From contig NZ_LMFA01000024.1 in assembly GCF_001426565.1 (NCBI RefSeq), positions 257,827 to 321,826 on the forward strand: a stretch of DNA of 64,000 nt. Direction: 5' to 3'. The translations under genes and the position numbers were made by a program. The DNA is from Rhizobium sp. Root482. Its GTDB lineage: Bacteria > Pseudomonadota > Alphaproteobacteria > Rhizobiales > Rhizobiaceae. The notes beneath the pieces are model-generated. The model ran no database searches. It saw only the letters and a list, made by a program, of their open reading frames with translations, and had not been told where the DNA came from. Positions within the stretch are counted from its first letter, which is position 1, and each line of letters begins with the position of its first letter. Shown here in pieces: positions 51,502 through 59,192 of this stretch.

Positions 51502-52314
51502 TCAGGCAATGACGGCCCTGGCGACTTCGCCAAGGGCTGCCCGGACATCGGCCTCGTCGGACAGGGGTTCGATCATGGCGGCAAGGACAGCCTCGCGGGG
51601 CGGCATGCCGCTGTCGATCAGGCAGGCGCAATAGACGAGCAGCCGGGTCGAGACGCCCTCTTCGAGATCCTGGCCCTTGAGCGCCCTGAATTTCCAGGCA
51701 AGATCCACCAGCGGTGCCACGCGCGCCTCATCCAGGCCGCTTTCGGTGGAAACGACGGCAATTTCCTGCTCGCGTGGCAGGAAGCCGAATTCGATGGCGA
51801 CGAAACGCTGCTTGGTCGAGGGCTTCAGCGCCTTCAGGATGTTTTGGTAGCCGGGATTGTAGGAGACGACCAGCATGAAGCCGGGCGGTGCTTCCAGGGT
51901 TTCGCCGGTGCGCTCCAGCGGCAGGATGCGCCGGTCGTCGGTCAAGGGGTGCAGCACGACGGCGACATCCTTGCGCGCCTCGACGATCTCGTCGAGATAG
52001 CAGATGCCGCCGCCCCGCACCGATTTCGTCAATGGTCCGTCCACCCAGACCGTGTCGCCGCCCTTGAGCAGGAAGCGGCCGGTCAGGTCCGCGGCGGCCA
52101 GATCGTCATGGCAGGAGACGGTGGCGAGCGGCAGGCCGAGCCGGGCGGCCATATGGCTGACGAAACGTGTCTTGCCACAGCCGGTCGGACCCTTCAGGAG
52201 CAGCGGAAGCTGTCGTACCCAGGCCGTTTCGAACAGTCTGCATTCGTTGCCCTGCGGGACATAGGCCGGGATGTTCATCTCGGGGCGCGGCGTCGCGGTG
52301 GTATGAATGGTCAT
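51502..52314 (-). CDS. norQ: NorQ, MoxR-type AAA+ ATPase for nitric oxide reductase
   Basis: This 270-residue AAA+ protein has Walker A GPTGCGKTRF, Walker B GGICYLDEIVEARKDV and a sensor/arginine-finger region with MLVVSYNPGYQNILK. With NorD it activates NorCB, probably by metal insertion. It is separated from norB by a strong hairpin. Confidence 0.94.
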   Translation of the reverse strand: MTIHTTATPRPEMNIPAYVPQGNECRLFETAWVRQLPLLLKGPTGCGKTRFVSHMAARLGLPLATVSCHDDLAAADLTGRFLLKGGDTVWVDGPLTKSVRGGGICYLDEIVEARKDVAVVLHPLTDDRRILPLERTGETLEAPPGFMLVVSYNPGYQNILKALKPSTKQRFVAIEFGFLPREQEIAVVSTESGLDEARVAPLVDLAWKFRALKGQDLEEGVSTRLLVYCACLIDSGMPPREAVLAAMIEPLSDEADVRAALGEVARAVIA

Positions 52315-52342
52315 GGGAAAGTTCCTTGATGAGGAGTGACAT

Positions 52343-52371
52343 GCGGCCCCGCCAGTTGAGGGCGGGGCCGC
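52343..52371 (-). terminator. Hairpin between norB and norQ
   Basis: GCGGCCCCGCC and GGCGGGGCCGC form a perfect 11-bp GC-only stem with a 7-base loop directly after the norB stop. There is no T-run; it may lower expression of norQD relative to norCB or protect the norCB transcript. Confidence 0.6.
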
Positions 52372-52377
52372 AAACTG

Positions 52378-53724
52378 TCATTCAGCGGGCTGGATGATCG
52401 TCGATGGATTGGTCCGGGGCGCCTTGCCGGGTACGAACAGCGCCCAGAGGAACATCACGGCGGAGATCAGCACGAAGATGCCCGAGCCCAGCCGGATCCA
52501 GTAGAACAGCGCCAGCTGGTCCTGCACGTCCATATAGCCTTCGCCCAGCACGCGCTGGAGATGCACCTGGAGGATGCCGGCCGCCGTCAGCGCGAAGGTC
52601 ATCACCGACATGGCCGTGCACATGATCCAGAAGCTGACCATCGACAGCCACTGGTTATAGGGCGCGCGGCCGCGAATTTCCGGCACGGCATAGGCCATGA
52701 TGGCGAGGTTGAGCATCACATAGGCGCCGAAGAAGGCGAGGTGCCCGTGCGCGGCGGTCAGCTGGGTACCATGAGTGTAGTAGTTCACCGAGGAAAGCGT
52801 GTGCAGGAAGCCCCAGACGCCGGCGCCGAAGAAGGCCATCACCGAGCAGCCGATCGACCAGAGCAGGGCGGCGCGGTTGGGATGCTTGCGGCCGGCCTTC
52901 CAGGTCATGACGAAGGTGAACATGACCATGGTGAAGAAGGGCGCCACTTCGAGCGTCGAGAACAGTGAGCCGATCCACTGCCAGTAGCCCGGCGCGCCGA
53001 TCCAGTAGAAGTGATGGCCGGTTCCCAGAATGCCGGAGAACAGGGCCAGGCCGACGATGACATAGAGCCATTTCTCGACCACTTCGCGGTCGACGCCGGT
53101 CAGCTTGATCATCAGGAAGGCGAGCACGGAAGCCATGATTAGCTCCCAGACGCCCTCGACCCAGAGATGGACGACATACCACCAGTACATCTTGTCGAGC
53201 GCCAGGTTGGCCGGATTGTAGAAGGCGAACAGGAAGAAGATCGCCACGCCCCAGAGCCCGAAGATCAGGATATTGGTGACGACGGTCTTGCGGCCCTTGA
53301 GCACGGTCAGCGTGATGTTGAAGAGGAACATCAGGCAGACTACGACGATGCCAACCTTGATCAGGAAGGGCTGTTCCAGGAATTCGCGGCCCTCATGATA
53401 GCGGAACAGATAGCCCACGACGGCCACCGCAGCGGCCACCAGGAAGATCCAGAACTGGGCGATGGCGATCTTCGGGCTGTAAAGCTCGGTTTCGGCCTCT
53501 TCCGGCAGGAGATAATAGGTGGCGCCCATGAAGCCGATCAGCAGCCAGACGATCAGCGCATTGGTGTGCACCATGCGCACGATGTTGAACGGCAGAAGCT
53601 CGGAGAGCGTATTGGGCAGCACATAGATGGTGCCGGCGAGAACGCCGAACAGCACCTGGGCAACGAACAGGCCGAGCGCGCCGTAGAAATACAGCATGGC
53701 GACCTTTTGGGTTTGATACTTCAT
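52378..53724 (-). CDS. norB: Nitric oxide reductase catalytic subunit NorB (cNOR)
   Basis: This 448-residue membrane protein has about 12 helices and reduces two NO to N2O. Ligand histidines appear in VVHLWVEGVWELIMA, TGHHFYWIGAPG and AAHGHLAFFGAYVMLN, which hold the haem b3/FeB site and haem b. It lacks the N-terminal extension of quinol-type NORs, and a norC gene precedes it, so it is the cytochrome c-type enzyme. Confidence 0.96.
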   Translation of the reverse strand: MKYQTQKVAMLYFYGALGLFVAQVLFGVLAGTIYVLPNTLSELLPFNIVRMVHTNALIVWLLIGFMGATYYLLPEEAETELYSPKIAIAQFWIFLVAAAVAVVGYLFRYHEGREFLEQPFLIKVGIVVVCLMFLFNITLTVLKGRKTVVTNILIFGLWGVAIFFLFAFYNPANLALDKMYWWYVVHLWVEGVWELIMASVLAFLMIKLTGVDREVVEKWLYVIVGLALFSGILGTGHHFYWIGAPGYWQWIGSLFSTLEVAPFFTMVMFTFVMTWKAGRKHPNRAALLWSIGCSVMAFFGAGVWGFLHTLSSVNYYTHGTQLTAAHGHLAFFGAYVMLNLAIMAYAVPEIRGRAPYNQWLSMVSFWIMCTAMSVMTFALTAAGILQVHLQRVLGEGYMDVQDQLALFYWIRLGSGIFVLISAVMFLWALFVPGKAPRTNPSTIIQPAE

Positions 53725-53748
53725 CTGAAAATTCCTTGTCCCTTAAGG

Positions 53749-54201
53749 TTAGCCGGCATCGTTCGGTGGCCAGTTCTGCGTCTTGATCCTGCTGACCCAT
53801 TCAAGGAAATCGGCGAGATCGTTGAGCTGCTGCTCGGTCAGATTGAATTGCGGCATCTGGCGGCGGCCTTCGATGCCAGTTGGTTGGGAGGCCATCCATC
53901 CCTTCAGCGTTTCGCGGGCACCTTCCGGATCCGTGTCGCCGCCCCAGCGCTTCCAGACATTGCCGATCTCGGGCGCGAAATAGGCGCCTTCACCGAGAAG
54001 CGTGTGACAATTGATGCAGGAGTTCTGTTCCCAGACATGCTTGCCGCGCGCGACCCCGTCCGTCAGGGTCGACTCGTCGGTGGAGGTGGTGCGCATGTAG
54101 TAGTGACTATGGGCGGTGAGCCCTATGAAGATTGCGAAGAAGAAAGCCGATCCGCCGTAAAAGACGTTGCGGGCTCCTGTTTTTGTAAGGCGTTCAGCCA
54201 T
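53749..54201 (-). CDS. norC: Nitric oxide reductase cytochrome c subunit NorC
   Basis: This 150-residue membrane-anchored cytochrome c has an N-terminal helix (NVFYGGSAFFFAIFIGLTAH), the haem site CINCH and a later Met ligand (QMPQFNLTEQQ). It donates electrons to NorB. The ATG at 54201 is chosen as the family start. The operon norCBQD is preceded by a Crp/Fnr-type palindrome about 105 bp upstream. Confidence 0.95.
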   Translation of the reverse strand: MAERLTKTGARNVFYGGSAFFFAIFIGLTAHSHYYMRTTSTDESTLTDGVARGKHVWEQNSCINCHTLLGEGAYFAPEIGNVWKRWGGDTDPEGARETLKGWMASQPTGIEGRRQMPQFNLTEQQLNDLADFLEWVSRIKTQNWPPNDAG

Positions 54202-54305
54202 CCGAAGTCCCCTTGGTTCCAACCGGCCGCCCGTTCCCCGGCTGTCACGACGCGGAGAAACCTGAACGGCCCTGCCTTCGATGGGATTTTTTCAGGCCTG
54301 CTTCT

Positions 54306-54319
54306 TTGCGATTAGGCAA
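54306..54319. promoter_or_regulatory. Crp/Fnr-type palindrome upstream of norCBQD
   Basis: TTGCG-ATTA-GGCAA within CTTTG-N8-CAAAC, between norF and norC. It is the best candidate for NnrR control of the NO reductase operon. Confidence 0.65.
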
Positions 54320-54394
54320 ACAAAACACGGCTCGTCGCCGGAAGCCGGGCATTCGCGTAACGGACGGCCCTGCTTGCGCGACCTTGGGGCTTCG

Positions 54395-54682
54395 TCAGGA
54401 GGCGAGCCAGCGCATGATCCACGCCTTGGACAGGATCAGCACGGCGAAGAACACGACCCAGGCCACGAGCGCCGTCGTCAGTGCCGGCCGCCGGCCGCGC
54501 AGGTCCATGAAATCGAGGATGATCAGCCGCGCCTTGATGATCGTGAGCGCCAGCAGCGCGGCGAGTACCGAGATCGGAAGGGCTTCCTGCTTCCATTGCG
54601 CGGCCAGAAGGCCGGTGGCGAGGCCAAGAAGCAGGATGCAGCGGGTGCTGGCAGACAATCTTGCGGAATCTGCTGTTTTCAT
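54395..54682 (-). CDS. norF: NorF-like small membrane protein
   Basis: This 95-residue protein has three hydrophobic helices and resembles the cytochrome oxidase subunit IV-type NorF proteins (ALLALTIIKARLIILDFMDL). It directly follows norE. The ATG at 54682 is preceded by AGGGTGAG; a GTG at 54691 overlapping the norE stop is also possible. NorF supports full activity of NorCB in relatives. Confidence 0.8.
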   Translation of the reverse strand: MKTADSARLSASTRCILLLGLATGLLAAQWKQEALPISVLAALLALTIIKARLIILDFMDLRGRRPALTTALVAWVVFFAVLILSKAWIMRWLAS

Positions 54683-54687
54683 GGTTC

Positions 54688-55239
54688 TCACCCTAGATAG
54701 ATCAGAGGAAACATCACGAGCCAGATAAGGTCGATGACATGCCAGACCGTGGCCAGGAGGACGATATTGGAGCGTTCGGGCTTGCAGGCGACCAGCACGA
54801 AAAGAATCGCGATGAACGCCACATGCGCCAGGTGGAAGCCGGTGAGCATGAAATAGAGCTCGAAGAACGAGTGGAAGGCGTCGTCACCGGCGAACCGCCA
54901 CTCGAAACTGTATTCGAGAAGTTTCAACCCGACGAACAGGAACCCCAGCCCCGCCGCAAGCAAGAGGTGGAGGCGCTGCTGCCGCCTGCCGGCATTTTCC
55001 CGCGCCGCCAGTGCCGCCTGCCAGCCGCTGGTCAGGAGTACGATGGTGTTGATGCTCGCCAGTCGCGGCGACAGATGCAGCTTCGCTACCGCGAAACTGT
55101 CGGCATTGAGGACCGACATGACGACGAAGCCGAGGAACAGGATGGCAAACGCCCCCAGTTCGCTCCATACGAGGATCCAAAGAAGCAGATCGTCGCCTTC
55201 GTCGGTGGTCTCCGACGGCGACAAGGGGGCTATTGTCAT
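54688..55239 (-). CDS. norE: NorE, cytochrome oxidase subunit III-like protein
   Basis: This 183-residue, five-helix protein of the subunit III family shows the family motifs GFHLAHVAFIAILFV and TVWHVIDLIWLVMFPLIYLG. NorE/NorF accompany nitric oxide reductase. The ATG at 55239 follows a GGAG six bases upstream. It starts a norEF unit with its own Crp/Fnr-type box. Confidence 0.92.
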   Translation of the reverse strand: MTIAPLSPSETTDEGDDLLLWILVWSELGAFAILFLGFVVMSVLNADSFAVAKLHLSPRLASINTIVLLTSGWQAALAARENAGRRQQRLHLLLAAGLGFLFVGLKLLEYSFEWRFAGDDAFHSFFELYFMLTGFHLAHVAFIAILFVLVACKPERSNIVLLATVWHVIDLIWLVMFPLIYLG

Positions 55240-55294
55240 TGGCATCTCCAGCTGCAGGCCGGGCGGAAAATGCGACGATCGCCCCCGTCGCTCT

Positions 55295-55308
55295 TTGTCG
55301 TGTCGCAA
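55295..55308. promoter_or_regulatory. Crp/Fnr-type palindrome between norE and the nnrU unit
   Basis: TTGTC-GTGT-CGCAA in CTTTG-N8-CAAAG, 56 bp from norE and about 50 bp from the 51-residue gene on the other strand. It could serve both directions. Confidence 0.65.
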
Positions 55309-55358
55309 AGACGGCGGCGATCCATGCTCTAGGATGGCTTGAAACCAGGAGCAGGATC

Positions 55359-55514
55359 ATGACCGACGCCCAGATAGGCCTTGCCGTCGCCACCCCCATC
55401 ATCGTCGTCTTTGCGATCGCGCTTCATCGCATGGGCGTGCTGCAGCGCTATAGCGCCGTTTCCGCGGTGATCGCCTCGGTGGCGATCGCCGTGGTTCTTT
55501 TCGTCCAGCAATGA
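55359..55514 (+). CDS. 51-residue double-span membrane protein upstream of nnrU
   Basis: MTDAQIGLAVATPIIVVFAI begins a protein with two hydrophobic helices and almost no loops. CCAGGAGCAGG precedes the ATG. It lies 40 bp ahead of nnrU in the same direction. I do not recognise the family; size and context suggest a small partner of NnrU or of the NO reductase. Confidence 0.65.
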   Translation: MTDAQIGLAVATPIIVVFAIALHRMGVLQRYSAVSAVIASVAIAVVLFVQQ

Positions 55515-55554
55515 TATCGCGGATACGGTTCGAACGATCGAGGAGAGTGACGGC

Positions 55555-56238
55555 GTGAGCGAAGTTCTTCTGGCATTCGCCTTCTTCCTGGCGCTGCATT
55601 CCATTCCGGCGCTGCCGGCGGTGCGTGCGAACCTGGTCGGCCTCGTCGGGCATCGAGCCTATATCTCTCTCTATTCCATCGCCTCGGTCATCGCGCTTGC
55701 CTGGCTGTTCCACGCGGCGCTCCAACTCGACTATGTGGAAATCTGGGCGCCGGCGCCCTGGCAGGCCTGGGTGACGCTCGTCCTCGCCCCGATCGGCATT
55801 TTCCTCGTGCTCGGCGGCCTGTTCAGCGCCAATCCCTTCTCGATCTCGTTTCGAAAGACACGGGACAATGCCGATGCGATTGTCGGCGTGACGCGGCATC
55901 CGGTGTTGTGGGGTTTCCTGTTCTGGTCGCTCGCCCATCTCGCCCCGAACGGCGATCTCCGCTCCCTCATCCTGTTCGGCGGGCTTGCGCTGTTCTCGGC
56001 CCTGGGTTTCCTGATGCTGGAGCGCCGTGCGAGAAAGCGTTGGGGCGGGCGGTGGGAGGCGCTTTCGAGCCGCAATTCGGTCCTGCCCTTTGCCGCCATC
56101 CTCGGCGGTCGCGCACCTCTCAGGCTCGATGCCCCGACCGCGGCCGCGGTGCTCCTGACCGTGCTCATCACCGCATGGCTGCTTCTCGGCGGGCATGCGG
56201 TCCTTTTCGGGGCCGACCCGCTCCTGCTTGTCCGATAG
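55555..56238 (+). CDS. nnrU: NnrU family membrane protein
   Basis: This 227-residue protein has about six helices and contains the NnrU/NnuR signatures FALHSIPA-like start, NPFSISFRKTRDNADAIVGV and TRHPVLWGFLFWSLAHL. It starts at a GTG with AGGAGAG upstream. NnrU is required for nitrite/NO reduction in Rhodobacter relatives; its biochemical role is not settled. Its fold resembles isoprenylcysteine methyltransferase-like membrane proteins. Confidence 0.9.
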   Translation: MSEVLLAFAFFLALHSIPALPAVRANLVGLVGHRAYISLYSIASVIALAWLFHAALQLDYVEIWAPAPWQAWVTLVLAPIGIFLVLGGLFSANPFSISFRKTRDNADAIVGVTRHPVLWGFLFWSLAHLAPNGDLRSLILFGGLALFSALGFLMLERRARKRWGGRWEALSSRNSVLPFAAILGGRAPLRLDAPTAAAVLLTVLITAWLLLGGHAVLFGADPLLLVR

Positions 56239-56281
56239 AACGGATACCGGTCTTAAGGCTCTGCTTTGCATCCAGCGTCTC

Positions 56282-56473
56282 TCAACGCAACGGCATGCGG
56301 CTTTCGAGAAGATCGACGAAAAGCGCGGCCTCGCTGGAAAAGCCGGGTGCGCAGGAGACGAATTCCATGAGCGTGTCGCGGGCCGGGAGAGGGCGCATCG
56401 CGCTCACCGGCCTTGCCACGCCACCGGCGTCGGGACGGGAACCGGTCGTTGGGGTCGTTGAAAACTTGCTCAT
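56282..56473 (-). CDS. Small protein of unknown function, second gene of a two-gene unit
   Basis: This 63-residue protein starts with an ATG that overlaps the stop of the preceding gene (ATGA). The N-terminal half is rich in Thr, Pro and Arg and the C-terminal half is helical (FSSEAALFVDLLESRMPLR) with a single cysteine. No domain is recognised. The overlap argues for real translation. Confidence 0.55.
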   Translation of the reverse strand: MSKFSTTPTTGSRPDAGGVARPVSAMRPLPARDTLMEFVSCAPGFSSEAALFVDLLESRMPLR

Positions 56474-56850
56474 GACAGGACCGCTCCATCTTCGCCGCCG
56501 CCAATCGCTCTCATCAATTGCGCGCCGAAGCGGGCCTGTATGGCGAGATCGTCGAACAAGAGGGCGGCCTCCTCGATGACGCCGGCGTCGCTTTCCGCCG
56601 GTGCCTCGCCGAGATCGCGCAGAAGATCGGTCAGCTTTATGATCTTTTCCCGTTGCCGGACGGCGGCCGCGAGCAAATCTTCCGCCGCCAGCTCCGTTTC
56701 GCGCCGCTCCAGCCCGACGAGCGCCTGATCGACGGCATCGCGGCAGTTGCAATCGGCACCGTCGGTGCGGATGATCGACCGGACGAGATGGATGATGGCC
56801 TGGACATTGGCGATGGTCCGTGCCGCCGGCAAAGCGGAATTGGCGCTCAT
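56470..56850 (-). CDS. Helical cytoplasmic protein of unknown function under a Crp/Fnr-type site
   Basis: This 126-residue, almost wholly alpha-helical protein has a CNCRDA cysteine pair near residue 34. It has no membrane segment or signal peptide, and I do not recognise a domain. The ATG at 56850 is used; a longer start would add an arginine-rich stretch. A TTGTC-N4-CGCAA palindrome lies 80 bp upstream, so the two-gene unit probably belongs to the denitrification regulon. Confidence 0.6.
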   Translation of the reverse strand: MSANSALPAARTIANVQAIIHLVRSIIRTDGADCNCRDAVDQALVGLERRETELAAEDLLAAAVRQREKIIKLTDLLRDLGEAPAESDAGVIEEAALLFDDLAIQARFGAQLMRAIGGGEDGAVLS

Positions 56851-56929
56851 CACTGGTGTTCTCCTGTCTGCGGTGCTGCATTCGCGAAACATGGTCGGGC
56901 CTTTTTAGGAGGCGAGCGGCATCCGTTCT

Positions 56930-56943
56930 TTGTCCGGGCGCAA
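56930..56943. promoter_or_regulatory. Crp/Fnr-type palindrome between two unknown genes
   Basis: TTGTC-CGGG-CGCAA within CTTTG-N8-CAAAG. It has the same half-sites as the box ahead of norE. It lies 80 bp upstream of the gene ending at 56850 and 125 bp upstream of the hemerythrin-like gene at 57068. Confidence 0.65.
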
Positions 56944-57067
56944 AGAGGCGAGTGGCGCCTGGCGCTATGCTTTCCTCATCGGGCGGGCAACCGGCGATCA
57001 ATGCCTGCGGCTGCCGCGCTCATGGGCGGGCCGCCGGGCATGCCCCCGCCCGTCGGAGATATCTGCC

Positions 57068-57541
57068 ATGACCATAGCGCCGAATATTGGCGGGTTTACC
57101 GCGCTCGATGAAAGCCACCGCGAATTGCTCTGGTGGTGCGATGTGCTGGAGGCGATCGCCGAATACCTCCCCTGCCGGGTTGATGAGCAGGTCTGCAGGA
57201 GGATGTCCACCCGCCTGGTTCCCCTGGTGGAGGAGACATGGACGCTGGCGGAACATCTCATATTTCCCGATATCGATCACTGCGTCGCCGTAAAGACGCC
57301 GGACGGCAATCAGCGGCAACCGCCTATGGACCATCCCTGCAACTGCGCCGCTGCCCGGGACGTGATCGCCCTGTTTCAGGACATGCGGGAGGGCAAGCCA
57401 CTGTCCTCGCCGGCCGCGGCAAGCCATTGCCTGCGGTCCTTCACGCGCCGGATGCGCTGCGGGATTATTTTCGAGAGAAATTCTGTTTCCAGGTTGGGTT
57501 CGGATCAGTGCCCGCGTGACGAGCCGGTCGCAGTCTGCTGA
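57068..57541 (+). CDS. Hemerythrin-like (HHE) domain protein
   Basis: This 157-residue protein begins with the HHE pattern GFTALDESHRELLWWCDVLE and continues with TWTLAEHLIFPDIDHCVAV, giving histidine and acidic residues suitable for a metal site. The last helix, RMRCGIIFERNSV, lacks the usual histidine. A different frame at the same place reads ALRDYFREKFCFQVGF, so a frameshift near 57450 is possible. It is rich in cysteine. Its role is probably sensing or binding of NO or O2, inferred from the family and context. Confidence 0.6.
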   Translation: MTIAPNIGGFTALDESHRELLWWCDVLEAIAEYLPCRVDEQVCRRMSTRLVPLVEETWTLAEHLIFPDIDHCVAVKTPDGNQRQPPMDHPCNCAAARDVIALFQDMREGKPLSSPAAASHCLRSFTRRMRCGIIFERNSVSRLGSDQCPRDEPVAVC

Positions 57542-57562
57542 TCAGACCCCGGCCCGGGCCGT

Positions 57563-58228
57563 TCACACCCTGCGCAGCGCTGCAATATCGCCGATGCGGA
57601 CGATCCGGCCTTGCACGGCGACACCGGCGGATTTGAGCGTGGCGAACGCACGCGAAAGCGCCTCGGGCGTCAGGCCGAGTTTCCCCGCAAGCAGGTTTTT
57701 CTGGAAGGGAAGGTGGATCGTCGCGTGCTGCTGTTCCAGCATGCAGTGGCTGAGCAGGTAATTGGTCACGCGCTGCAGCGCCGTGTCCAGGCGGTCGCTG
57801 GCTATGCATTCCATCAGGTCGAGCAGATGGCCGGCCATGAGCCGCATGAGGGCGCCGCTGATATCCCTGTCCATATGCGCCAGCGCCTTGACCTCGGCGA
57901 GATCGAACCGGGCGACCATCACGGCGCCGGCGGCATGGGCGCTGTAGGCATAGGTGGAGCCACCGGCGACCAGGCATTCGGCAAAACTGTCTCCTGGCTC
58001 GCAAATGCGGATATCGATCGCGCGGCCGTCGGCATTTGCCTTGCATAAGCGCACATAGCCCTGCAGCAGGCAGAAGATCGACGTCGCTTCGGCGCCTTCC
58101 CGAATGATGATCTCGCGCGGCCCGAACCACATCAGTTCGCCATATTCGGCCAGCCGTTCCGCGGATACGCGGTCAAGGCCTTCAAAGAGCTTCGAGCGCG
58201 CCAAAAGGGACGTCTCTATGGGCATCAT
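57563..58228 (-). CDS. Crp/Fnr-family regulator of the Dnr type
   Basis: This 221-residue regulator has a cyclic-nucleotide-like sensor domain, a dimer helix and a C-terminal helix-turn-helix LAGKLGLTPEALSRAFATLK. The recognition helix keeps E-x-x-S-R, as in Fnr and Dnr. No N-terminal cysteine cluster is present, so direct iron-sulfur oxygen sensing is unlikely; Dnr proteins sense NO through haem. A TTGAC-N4-ATCAA box lies 56 bp upstream of its start and may be autoregulatory. Confidence 0.85.
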   Translation of the reverse strand: MMPIETSLLARSKLFEGLDRVSAERLAEYGELMWFGPREIIIREGAEATSIFCLLQGYVRLCKANADGRAIDIRICEPGDSFAECLVAGGSTYAYSAHAAGAVMVARFDLAEVKALAHMDRDISGALMRLMAGHLLDLMECIASDRLDTALQRVTNYLLSHCMLEQQHATIHLPFQKNLLAGKLGLTPEALSRAFATLKSAGVAVQGRIVRIGDIAALRRV

Positions 58229-58283
58229 CGCATCTCCGGTAACTGACAGGGTGCGAATTTAGCCCGTAAGGCGATAATCCTGT

Positions 58284-58297
58284 TTGACCTCGATCAA
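58284..58297. promoter_or_regulatory. Fnr/Dnr-type box upstream of the Dnr-type regulator
   Basis: TTGAC-CTCG-ATCAA, in the short region between the regulator start and the convergent end of the EamA exporter gene. Confidence 0.65.
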
Positions 58298-58322
58298 GCT
58301 TGCTGGACTGAATGCCAATATT

Positions 58323-59192
58323 CTAGCGATCTCGCCCATTCTCCCAATGGAGCAACATCAGGATCGCCAGGAAGATAACGGTACCACCTATGATGACCGC
58401 CAGTTGGATTGGCTCTCCGAACAGCGTAAGACCGAAGACCAGAGCCAGCGGCAGGCGGATGAAATCGACGACGACGAGAAGGGAGGCGTCCGCGAGCTTC
58501 ATTGCCCGGGCAAAGGCGAGCTGCGCCATCAGGCCGCCGACGCCCTGCAGAGCCATGAGGCCCAGCGCGTAAAGCGAAGGTGTCTCCCAGACCGGCAGCG
58601 CGAACAGCAAGGCGACTGGAACGGTGATGACGAGATTGAGCCAGGCGATGCGCAGCGGATCCTCGCGTCCTGCAGAGACCTTCATCAAAAGCGCGACCGC
58701 CGCCAGCCCGATTGCTCCGGCAAGAGCCCAGGCTGCGCCGGCATTCAGCGTGGCGGCGCCCGGTTGCAGCACGATCATCACCCCGGCAAAGCCAAGCACC
58801 AGCGCCGCAATGCGGGCGGCATAGAATTTTTCGCCAAGGAAAATCACGGAGCCCAGCATCACGAAAAGGGGCATGGTGAAAGCGATGGCCGTCGCCGAGG
58901 AGAGCGGCATCTGCGTGACCGCCATGAAGCCTGCCACCAGTGCCAGAAGCTTGATGACCGCGCGGATCGCATGAACCCAGAAGAAGCTGTTGGTGTCGCT
59001 GTAAAGCTTGCTGCGCGGGAAGATCGCGTAGATGGCGATCAGGCTGAACAGATTGCGAAAGAAGACGATGCCGAGCGGATGTATTTCGCCGGCAATCAAC
59101 CGGACGATGACACCGTCCATGGCTGCGACGACGGAATTTCCGGCCATGAACAATGCGCCCGCGACGATCGCGGGCATGGCGTAGGATTTCAT
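58323..59192 (-). CDS. EamA/DMT-family exporter
   Basis: This 289-residue protein has ten membrane helices in two EamA halves (SATAIAFTMPLFVMLGSVIF and ASLLVVVDFIRLPLALVFGL). The DMT family exports amino acids and other metabolites. Its start overlaps the stop of the ABC ATPase gene by four bases, so it is the last gene of the peptide transporter operon, an unusual partnership of uptake and probable export. Confidence 0.88.
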   Translation of the reverse strand: MKSYAMPAIVAGALFMAGNSVVAAMDGVIVRLIAGEIHPLGIVFFRNLFSLIAIYAIFPRSKLYSDTNSFFWVHAIRAVIKLLALVAGFMAVTQMPLSSATAIAFTMPLFVMLGSVIFLGEKFYAARIAALVLGFAGVMIVLQPGAATLNAGAAWALAGAIGLAAVALLMKVSAGREDPLRIAWLNLVITVPVALLFALPVWETPSLYALGLMALQGVGGLMAQLAFARAMKLADASLLVVVDFIRLPLALVFGLTLFGEPIQLAVIIGGTVIFLAILMLLHWENGRDR

